From contig CAXAMN010003725.1 in the NCBI GenBank assembly GCA_963970005.1, positions 285,292 through 349,291 of the forward strand: a stretch of DNA of 64,000 bases, read 5' to 3'. Below, in pieces: positions 46,470 through 58,400 of the stretch (position 1 is the first letter of the stretch; each line of letters begins with the position of its first letter). The stretch is from Durusdinium trenchii. Its lineage: Eukaryota; Sar; Dinophyceae; Suessiales; Symbiodiniaceae. The position numbers and the translations under genes were made by a program. A model generated the notes under the pieces. The model worked only from the letters and a program-made list of their open reading frames with translations, made no database searches and had not been told where the DNA came from.

Positions 46470-49400
46470 ATGTCGTCAATTCCGCCTGGCGCTCCAAAGT
46501 ATTGTGCAATCGGGATGTGCACAGCTGACGTGGAGCAACCAAAGTGGGACGGCCGAAGAGGAAGATACAGTGCCTATATTGCATTGATTTGCTTTGGATA
46601 GTTTCCAAAGAATATCATTCAAGATCACTCAAGAGTCAAAAAATTATCATATTTCCATTGTGTTCACTTGTTTTCATATGTTGTGAATATTTTTCAGCAG
46701 TTTGATTGATGAGATATCACGAGTTGTCAGTCCTTGGAAGCCAAGTTGCACGATGCGCAATGCGTGGTGCAAACAATCGTCCCTCGCATCATCACGTCTA
46801 TTGGGATCCGTGTCTCAGCTAAATTAGCGAAATCAGAGGAAGTGAGATAAAATTAGCACGAGTTAGCAGAACAGAGAGCCAAGGATGGATCAAATAGAGA
46901 ACCCAAGGTGGATTGGGTAAACTAGAGTCCTAGAGTGTCCTATTGTTTTGATTTTTTGTATTATGTTTACATGTATTTGCTGTCCAGAACTTTGATGTTT
47001 TGGCAATTTGTGGAAGGAAGACGCAGCTGTGGGCGTGGACACTGGTGATATCGAAGGCTGCCCCAGTATTCAAGGACGGCAGTGTCTCTTGGATGAATGT
47101 GTGCGCAGGGGAGGGCTGGGAGTTATGATGAAAACATATTAAAACTATTTAAAACTAATTCAAAATAATTCAATTACATTCAAATTGGGTTTTGTTTAAA
47201 AAGAATGCTTCATGGGCTTGACATGTTGGAGGCCAATGCGTAAGTTATTGGAAAACATACAATTCAAGAAAATCCAACCGTATCCAATACCATCCAATAC
47301 CTATCATGACATGCGATGAACATCATCTTGAGATATCTTGAGATTCTTCGCAGCGTTTGTGGCAACCCCCTTCAGCCCGCTCTAGATTCACCAGTGTGTG
47401 GACCCGAAAGCAATGTGGTTTTTGCATGTGGTCCTGCTGCTGCTGGTGGATTTGTGTGCTTCCATGGGAGGAGGTTTGCCAGATCTGGCAGCAGATACGA
47501 CATGCACGGTGCCAGAGAATGAGTGTCCCAGATTGCTCGAGTTCCTTTTCTTTTGATTTTTTTGTCTTCTATTTTTTCCCACTGGGATACTTTGGGTAAT
47601 TTTGGGGATAAGATATGATAAGACGGGATAAGATGGGAGAAGTGTTTTCACAACATTTCAATATAATATATTTCGTATTATTTCACAATAGCATACACTA
47701 GATATCAATAGATAGCTATTGCTGATATGAAAATATCATGTGTCACTCTTCTCTAAAATTGAAACCACCAAGGTGCTGAAAGAATGCAACATTATAAAAT
47801 CAACATATAGTTTATACTTTGCTTTGGGTACTCTATAAAATCAAACATATTTACAATATGATACGTATATGACACAAATTGATACAACATGTTTGTTGTA
47901 TTTTGATGTGTTTATGATTGTTTATATTTGGTTTTAGGATGTTTTAGAATAGATTTCAATTTTATAGTGGATAGTTCTGTTATTTCTCTTATGTTTTGCA
48001 TTTTTTGTGAAAACGACTACATTTTGGTGTTTCTGAAGAGCTGGTTGGGAGCTTAGGTGGTTCCAGATGGAAAACTACCGTGCAGACTTTGAGGGGCTCG
48101 TCAGTCTTTTTCGAGGTACCAGAACACTCCATCTCGTTGACGTGTTTTTCTGCCAGTCAGGGCTTGACGCCACTTGATATAAGACATGCGCGCGTTTTTA
48201 ACATTTTTTAATAGCTCTTTGATATTCTTTGATGCTCTCTGCATCTCTTTGCCATTTTGTATTATGACATATTATGACATAAACTTTGTCATCACCATAC
48301 GTCAACACTACCACTGAGGAAGCAATGGCAACGTGAAGGATTTGAGAGCACAGCTTTTGACGTGAAACTGTCTCCAACCCATGATATGGTCACAAAACTC
48401 GGCTGTGTACACCTCGTGCACCTACTTCTATCGAGCCTCGGCCTACTTCATTATTGTATTATATGTTTATAACAATTTACAACTATTTTGGGTATGTTTT
48501 GGATTGTGTTTTGGTATGTCCTTCTTTTGCCTTTGATCAACTTTGTGTCCAAATGTCTCCAATGCCCGGAGGCTGCGTCCAGGTGGTTTAGCATTTTGTG
48601 CCCTAGTTGCTCCTTGATGGTGGGCGCATCATCTTCTATCCACCGCCTGCAGACGTGGAGACTCCTGGGTGACGAAGGTCAGTTCACTGTTCGCCTGGCG
48701 AATCGCATTTGGCGCAACATGGTACTTGGGATTGTGTTTGAATGTTGGCCCATAATCTTTTCTATGTTGATCTATTTTGAAATATTATGATTTTGTTTAT
48801 GACATTGCTTGCTTGTTTTATGGAATCTACTTGAAATCATCTGAGGTTGAATGCTTGCATTTGGCGGTTCAGGCAAACCGCCAAATTTACATTGCTCTGG
48901 AGCAGCCTTCTCAGTCGTGGGGCTTCAAAATGCCGTTTATGGTAAACTTGACAGCTGCTGCCGGATTGGTCCTTGGTTTGTATTGGTTCATGCGCTGGTT
49001 TCAATTGGTTTCATACAGCATGTGTTTGTTCAATATTTTGCTTTTTTCATATTGTTTTCAACCGTTTTCATATATTTTGTTTGATCAACCCAGGTTTGTT
49101 ACACTAACATGGTTGGCCTTTTTCGGTGCTGATTTGCAAAAGCCAGTCCATTTACTCTCCAATGTCGATGCATTTTGTGAGTTGGCGCGCACCATGACCA
49201 AAGCCGATAGGAAGAGGTTCAATGAATCCTGGACATGTTCAGGGATGTTTTTTGGTGTTTGTGTCATTTTGTTTGCATATGTTCAGATTATTGTATCATT
49301 GTTTGACCATGGTTGTCATTTGGTGTCTTTTGGCATCTTTTGGCCATATTTGGCCAAGAGCATACCACTGTGCTTAGGACAGACTTCAAAAGAGAAATCA

Positions 49401-52400
49401 ACGTCGGCGCACGCCAAAGGTTTACTACACAAAGTGTGTGAAGGTTGACGGAACTGCTGGATGGAGTGGCGGGAAGGACCTAGCATCGTCAGCCTATTAT
49501 CCATACCACTTTTGCAAAGCCGTATTTAAGTCATGGCTTGCACAGTACAAAGCAGACGGCCATCACATGCCATCACTGATTGGGTGATAGCTTTTGAGCC
49601 TGCGCCATTTACGCCAGCCATGTCCTGGTGGTGGTAAGAAAAAATCCCTACTGTAGTTCCGAGGCATGGATAGAGAGCTGTACAGACGCATGTTCCTCCA
49701 GAGGTCAGTGACCATGACCATCTGATATTTGTGTCTTGCTGCCTCAAAGCCTTGTCACCTGTGTGGATTTCTGGAAGAAACCAATTGCACGCAGCTGGAA
49801 TATGCTAGCTTGATCTGGGACAGAACGGAAGGGGTTGAATTTGATTATTTGTTCATTGTTTGCACATGTGTCCACTCTAGAATTGAAAACCATTAGAAAT
49901 CAAACAATGTCCCACTCTAAAATCCAAATTTGATTTGATCATATCTTGTAAAATCTTAATGTTTACAATTGTTTACATGTTGTATCTTGTTGTTCTATTC
50001 CTCAATATTCCCCAGTCATCTATAGTCATCCCATGTCATCCACAGTTACTTTTCTTTGGTGGTATTGAAATATACTTGAATGTTATGTAGGTTTATGATG
50101 GTTTATGTATGTTTTTTTATAGAGACAAAATCTATTTTTTGGGAAGGTTTTTAATTTTAGAGAGAAGTTTGATGAATCTAGCTTGTCTGAGGTATGGCCT
50201 GAACCATCAGCTTCAGATCTGGTGCTTCCTCTCTCATCTCCGGCTGCTGAGCCTCCTGTTGCCACGGATCCAGCAGCTTGCCTTGATTTTGGTGTACTGT
50301 GAGATGGTTTCATATGTTCGATTTAAACAGATTCAAAAAGAATCTCTTACTGTAGAATCTGTTGGATTCAAACATAATTTACAGTAATTATCTTTAGTAC
50401 ATACTCTGACATAAACTCTGGACGTTCCCGCTCACACAAGCTCATTCGTTTCTGATGCCGGCTGCCTGCCAGGGACCACCGGGATCTCCTGCTCCTCTAC
50501 TTCCACCTGCTGGTCCACCTGATGAAGCTGCTACAGTAGAAGTAGCTTGTCCTTTTTTCGGGTGCGATTTGTGATATTGTATGTATATACATTGCGGGCC
50601 AGCGTGGGGCATTCACTCAGAACAGCTCAGAACTGTTCAGACACATGTTTGACATTGTGATCTTCTAGAACCTTCCAATTTTTCTTGTAAGACTCTGGCA
50701 GCGCCAATGCTCCCTAGGAACCTGATCTTTTGGCTCTTCCACCTCCGATGGATGCACCTCCTGAAGACAGAGTTGCAGTGGCTGGCCATCATTATTGGAT
50801 GTTTTTGGTGCGGTGGTGTGTGTGTGTGTTGGGTGGGGGTCGTGCTGCAGCCTTTTTGTATCTTTTTGTTCCGTTTGGGGAAACCATGGGAAGCAGTCAA
50901 GAGCCATGAAAGCCCATTGAAAGGTATTGAAAGCAGTGTTTTTGAATGTTTTTGAATGGTTTAGGATGTTTTAGGGAGTACTGAATGTTGTTGAGTTGTT
51001 TTGTGGACATTTGGTGTTTTCAAAAACCCAGGATGAAAGCCGTGGGTCAATGCCTACAACTTCCAACACCGCGAATTCATTGGACAACTACACCCAGATG
51101 CACGAGCTGGAGGTTCCAAACTTTCCAGCTGAACTCGAGCCTACTGAGCCCAGTGGGAATGTTTTGCTTGCTGCAGATGCCTCACCTGCGGTCAAGTTGG
51201 ACACTATGAATACCAAGCAGCTTTCTTCCAGTGAGCAACCTGCTGTTGTGGAGGTGGCTCGTTTTTTGTGTATTGGATCGCTCCAGATCGTATCGGTCTT
51301 CATTTGTTTTGATATTTTTGTTTTAGGTGTCTTTATATGTCTTTTGGGTTTTCAATATTTTTACTGCCTGTGAGTAACCATGAGTGATCCAAAACCTTGG
51401 CTGAGGATCCAAGCGAAGCGGTGGTGCCCAAGATTGAGTCCGCTGCGCAGAGCAAGGAATGTGATCAGGAGGTGACTTGCCTTGCCTTCGTTTTGGGTTG
51501 AGGGTTTGCAGATGTTGTTTGTTTTTGTTTGGTTTTGGAATGTTTTGGAGGTTAGGGGAATCTTCTGATATCTTCTGGATGGTTTTGGAGTGTTTTTGAA
51601 TGGTTTAGGATGTTTTAGGGGGTACTGAATGTTGTTGAGTTGTTTTGTGGACATTTGGTGTTTCCAAAGACCCAGGATGAAAGCTGTGAATCAATGCCTA
51701 CAACTTCCAAGACCCCGAATTCAGAGGACAACTACACCAAAATGCACGAGCTGGAGGCTCCAAACTTTCCAGCTGAGCTTGAGCCCACTGAGCCCAGTGA
51801 GAATGTTTTGCTTGCTGCAGATGCCTCACCTGCGGTCAAGGTGGACAAGGACGCGAAGTCTTTAGCTTCCATGGCTTCCGAAGAAGAGGTCACCAAACCG
51901 GATACCAAACCAAAAGCTTCTCGAAAGCTGCCTAGCTCCTTCAACCTCAAGGTTGAGTTGAAGAAGCCTCCTGAAGTGGCACAGAGCCAGTCATCTGTGG
52001 ACAAATGTGCGCAGCCCACAGACACAGCAGATGCCACAGCCACAGCAGAAAGCTGTCCTACCAAAGCTTCGGTTGTGATGCCCAAGCACAACGTGAAAGT
52101 TGAATCGAATGTGAAGTCTTCTGAGTTCAAACCGAAGCCCGTTGCGGCACCTCCTCTTGTCCAAGAGAAAACTAGCAAGGAGGAGCGCAGACCCGCGGAG
52201 ATTGACAAGATCTTGGATCAGATGAAGGAAGCCGTCAAGATCAAGAAGGAAGTCAAGCATGAGACTGAGACTGTGGGTGTAAAGTCCGAAAAGCGTATAT
52301 TGCCAGGACTGATGAGTCTAATTGGGTCTAGATTGACATAGAATGAGTTAGAATGAAATAGTTTTAAGTTCTAGTTTCAATTCTTTTCATATATGATCAT

Positions 52401-55400
52401 ATAATATCATATATGTGTTTTTTTGCTATATTTTGCTAGATTATTCACTCTAAAATGAAAACTCAACTTGTATATTCCATTTGTGCTTCTCTAAAGTTGA
52501 AAAAACAACATATGTCCCCACATAGCAACTCTATATAATTCAAATCACAATCAACTGTCATTTTGTGTATATTAAAATATATAATATACTCCCATATACT
52601 CCCATATTACTATACACACAGTATCTTTCAGTATCTAAGAGATTCTAAGATATTCTAAGAGTACCCAAGAGATCCCAAGAGTAATCTTCCCGCCTTGACA
52701 TCCCTTGACTGAAATTAGTGGATTTTTATGGAATTTTAATGATTTTGAATTTTATAGATCCAATTTGGTACCCAAAGCAGGTTTAGGACTCTCAAATGGA
52801 GGATGGACATGGATGGACTATGGATGACTATGGTATGGTATGATATGGTATGTATGGTATGGAGAAATGAAAAATAGAGAGCTAAAATCATACAGTTTTG
52901 AGTGGCTGTAAATTCTAGAGGCACTTTTGGCACTATAAAACTGAATGAAATATTGACATTTCAATTTTATTGACATATTTTCAATCTGTGATTCTCTCTA
53001 AATTTGAGCTCCTCATGACATATTTCCTATATAATACAGAGTTTCTCAAAAAATCACCCATTAATGATTTTATGTTATTATATGTTCTATAAAACTGAGT
53101 GGTTCACCTGCCCTGCGTTTCAACTAGGCACAAGAATTGAAGGCTATGAAACTTCCTGACTGGTCCAACACTCTATATTTCAATAATATGCAAACATCAT
53201 CAAACATGTTAAACTAAGATTCAATCATACAGGTAAAATACTATAAGAAATACTAAATAATTGAAAATAGACAAAGAACCCATGAAATCTTGTGAAAGAA
53301 TTGGATGCTCAAAGAAACCTCATAGAACCTGATAGGATCTGATAGGTATATATACATAGGATTGCAATGGATTACATAGGATTACAATGAAGTACCTAGA
53401 CATACCTAGACGTGGTGTGACATGTTATGACATTTGCGCGCAAATTGGCTTACATGTGAGATGTTTTGAATTATAGAGAGATGTTCATGAGTATATATAG
53501 TTTTTTCAATGCTATAGAGTGTGTGTTGATCATGAATGCTAAGGTTTGAATTTTAGAGAGAAGACCCACTGACTTTTCTGGCAGGAAATGACTGCAATGT
53601 AGCCAGCAAGCATGTGGCAAAGAACATTGCTGATTATGCCCAAAAGGTCGCTGAACCTGGCTTTTTCTTGGACATTTTGGACGCTCTTGTGCTTGCAGAC
53701 ACGGGTAATAAGGAGATAGGCCTGGTGGTCGAGGTTGATGGCAGCATTGAGGTTGGCTGCGCACACCGCTACGTTGTTGCTGGATGTCATGGATGACAAG
53801 GTGGACATTGACAGGACGAGCTCAGCCACTTGGTGCTTGTTGTCCACAAATGCTCATTTCACTCCTGGAGGCCAACGCAATCATTGGATGCCAGCTTTTT
53901 TCCAAGAACCAATCTCTGAGAAAGCCTATGACGAGTTAGTCTCCAAGGCCATCATTGAGAACAAGAGTAAATGTTCCCGTCTTGAGACTACCCTGGCACA
54001 GTTGAGGGAAAAAATCAAGGTGGAGACTGATCGAGCCCAGAGTGCAATTCTCAAAATTTCATTGGACAATTATACCGTTGACTTGACAAGCCTCTTGTTT
54101 TGGTTTAGAGCACACAGCTTTTATCAGCTTTTGATGTTATATATTTGTTTGGTTTGATTTTTGTTATACCTAAAGCTCATGAAGACGACTCAGGCTACAA
54201 CATTTTGTGCGATTGCAAGAACTCTGTGATGGATCCGGCATAGCGCTGGTACCTGTGCCAGCTGATGGCAATTGCTTGGCATGGGCACTTCATGTCTTGC
54301 TTGTGGGACTGCAGCATTACATGGGCGCAGACGATCAGAACTTGAATCAAGAGCAGCAGTTTGTGCGGACAATGATCAAAGGAGCATGGGAATCCAATCA
54401 AGACAGTGATGTTTGGCAACTCCTTTTCCAAGCCTATTATCCTGAGCACTGCACAGACCCCGTTGGCGCAACACCACTCACTCCAGAGAAGAAAGATGGT
54501 GGAACTGCTGCTCCTGGTGAAGCTCCTGTTGACTTGATCACACCTCCCCGTACAGACTTGCCGGAGACCATGAAGAAAAGCCGGAAACGGATTGGAGAAG
54601 CCAAAGCAATGGGTTTTGGGAAGGCAAAGCAGGGTCCTTCAAGTGAAACTCCCGTCAAGAAGCCCACAACCACAAAATATTCTAGATTATTGGAGAAAAT
54701 GGAGAAGGGCGTGCCTGACTTAGAAGAGGCATTCTACGAGGCTATGTCTTCAGAGGCTGTGAAGAAAGAACATGATGATTCAAAGGCAGTGAAGCAAGAA
54801 CCAGATTGTGCTGATGATCAGGATGACGATGATGATCGTCTTTCAATTTCTTCTGAGGAAGTCGACCCAACTGGCAGAAAGAGACGTCACCATGCCCGCA
54901 GATGCAAAAAGAAATTCAAAGCCAGCGGGAATTGCAATCTGGCGCCATGACACGCTGGCTCGCAATGAGCGGTCTTACCTATCAGGACTTTCAGCTACGC
55001 CGCCGCAAGATGTGCATCATCAAGAAAGCTGGAGTTTGCAGTGGTGGCGGCTTTGTTCAGTTTAAGGTACGACTCATGGAGGGCAAAGATCATCCATGTC
55101 CGGGCTGCCGTCAGATCGTCTCAGAGATTAATTTCACACCAGAGGATTTGGAGAAGGTCTTGTCTGTGGATGTAGTAGATGATCAAGGTGCTGAGCATGA
55201 TCCTGAGCATGAAAAGCCACAGGAAAAGCCAAAGAGGAGACGTGCCATGACATAAGAGGAATTGAATATGGAGCAGCAGAAATGCATTGAGTTCATCAAA
55301 TCCAAAGGACCAGTAATCGAGCTTATAGAAGATGGAGGAAAGCTGAGCTACCGTTGCCTGGCATGCGTGTCGCGTGGTCAACCCCACGGAAAAGTCAATT

Positions 55401-58400
55401 TGCTTGGGAAGGCAGACATCAGATCAGTTGAGTACTACTTGAACCAACACTTGCAGTGCGCGACTCACGTCAAGAAGATGTTTGCGTGGAAGCAAAGGAA
55501 TGACCTGGAGGGTGTGACGAAGGAGGCCAGCACAGGCACAGGCATCAAGTGCCCTGGCTACATCATCTCCTCCCAGAAGAACAGCTCATCGGGAACACTC
55601 CACTTGTTTGAAGAGGAATTCAAACTATGGGCAACGCACAGTATGGTGACAGGGAAGACTGACCACACTTATTGGTGTGACATCAGTCAAGACGTTTGGT
55701 TTGCCAGGAGCGACAAATGCAATGGAGATCTCCATGCCGGTCAAAAAGAGGGAGACTGCTGTCATGCCTGTCAATCACTTGGCGAGCCACAGGCACTACT
55801 GCGCTACGTGCTCAAATTTGCATTCAAATATCATGCAGCAATTCTACTCAAGAAGCGGCTTTTCCACAGTGAGAAGGAGGTTGAAGAGCACCTGGCGATG
55901 ATTTCCAAGACGGCATTTGCTTCTCGCTGTTACCAATGGGAAAAGGTACACAGCTTGAGCAACATCGAACTACAACAATATGTCCGGCAGGGATTTGCTA
56001 CCATTTCTCCTGAAAAAAAGATCACAGAACTTGCAGAATTTCATGGACTCCTCCGTAGCACCTGTGCTGCAAGTTAACGCTTGTTCTGTAGACAACAAGG
56101 CCAAAGCTCTTTTCTCCCACTTTGCAGTTGCTGTACGTGGGCATCAGTTGTCAGATTTGTCGGAAGTGAACCTGAAGATTGCAGAAGCGGTGATGAATGG
56201 AATGTTGGATGCAAAGGCTTTTTGTCAAGGTCTTCTTGTCCAATGTTTGAATTCCTTAGACAAGGAAAAACGTGGCATTACTTCCAACAGGGGCAGAACT
56301 GCTCATCGCAATGATTCAGAGGCCCAACTCATCCATGATGCAACGATGACACTGGCAATATCTGGCGGGAATGCTGGCTTGGCACGGGAGCTGGGTATGA
56401 AAATTACCCCTCCTCGCATAGCCCTTGGACTTCCAAATCCATGCATGGCACTAACCGACATTGAGACACTGCAGCAAAATGTGTTGCTTGTTGATCAATC
56501 TTGTCCTCGGGCACCTGGGCATCCAGTCAGGCGCTTGATCATGAAATACGGGTTGATCGGAGGAGCCTGGACTGTGGACAGTGCAGAGGATACATTCGTT
56601 GAAACGACATGACTCCCAAAACACTGAAGATGGAGCGAGCCTCGCTCATGCTAGAATGTCTAGCTTGGGATCCACGCTCGCTGGATGGCCGCCCATTTTC
56701 CCTAGCGTCCATGCCGATGTCTGCCAAGCCAGCCTCAAAGATCTCCAGCGCCAAGGATGAGACCAAAACCAAGCAGGGAAACATTGATCCATGTTTGTGG
56801 TGAGGCAACGTTTTCCTACTTGGACGGAACAGGAACAAATGGGACATGTAGGAACACTATGGAACACATTGGAACACTCTAAAATTCACAATTAAGATCA
56901 AATATTGATATAAATCTCTCTAGAATTCAAAACTAACCCATGCTGATCCAAACATAGATAGAAATAATATGAAATAAACTAAAATAATATAGATTAATCA
57001 GAATTAATCAGATATAGATACAATATGATACAATAAGATAAATGGAGTACAACAAAGTCACCTAAATAATATTAAAATATATTAAGATAAGTAATTCTAA
57101 ATAATTCTAAATAAAAATACAATATGTTTCAATTTTAGAGTGGGAAGGGTTTTTGAAAATAAATGTGTTGAATTTTAGAGTAAAATATCTTGATACTAGC
57201 TCCACTTTGCCTTGCTTTTGTACGCTTTTCGATCGCTTTTCATCTTTTGAATCTGAGGAGATGCTGAGAATTGTTGATCGGCTTCTCTATGGATCAGCGT
57301 GGGCAGTCAAAGCCTTGACATTCGATGCACATCAGAGCCACACTTTCTTCCGCCAGCTTCTCTTTGGGCAGGAGTGTGCAGTGGCAGCAGAGATTCTGGA
57401 GGACTTGCAATTCTTCAGCCGTGTCAAGTATGAACCACTGCCGAAACACGCCTTGCCCAACCTCCCTGTTCGGATATGTCTCTATGAGGGACAGGCCATG
57501 TGGCCAGTGCCAGGCTCTTGTGTCTCAGCATGTCTTATCTTATTTTATGTTTTTGATGTTTCTGGACTTTTGTGAGCTTTTGTGGATGCGGTTAGATGGA
57601 TCAGTGGGCCTTTGGAATCACTTGGCTAGGTCATGCCGCTAAAAAGGTGGCTGGACAACTTTGTTCTCCCATTCGGACACTCATGTTTGGCGATTGGTTT
57701 TGCGATGCAGTTCATGCACGATCCCTGGGGATGCCAACGAGCGCCTTTGCAAGAAGCTCCCCGATGTCAGATTACCTCAACTGCATCCTCTTCAATCCTT
57801 ATTATGTTGTTGCAGATGGAGACACTTTGAATATCTTGCAAAGTTATGTTCTTTGAACATCTATTTTCATATATTTTCATAATGTGTCATACATGTTCAA
57901 TATATGTCAATATAGATGTCTCATGGTGTCTCTAAAGTATGGTCAGATCAGGAGATTGGCATGCTGCAAGCAACTGTTCCATGGGCATTGCGCGGTTTCC
58001 TCCTGCTCAATGTGACCAGTGCACTCTGTGTCGATCATTGGCTGCAGTTGGCAATTCAATATTTGTTTTTAATGTTTTTAGATGCTTTAAGATATTTGAT
58101 ATCATTTGATATTACTGTAGTTGTTTCATTTTGTGTTTTACAGATATAGAATAAGATAGAGATGATTATGCATGTGGTTTATCTTGATCAAGCTTGGGTA
58201 AGGCACCGATCAGACACAAACGCATGAGCTTGAAAGCCCGCTGCACAGCCGCTTTAGAAGGTTACATTTTGGTGGATTTGTAGAATCTGCTTGCCCATGA
58301 AAAGGAAGCAAAGAAGGGGCTACCACGAGGATCCCTTTGTCTTGCACCACAAACAGCTGAAAATTTGCAGTGCTGCGCAATGAGCCTGGTAGTCATTGCT

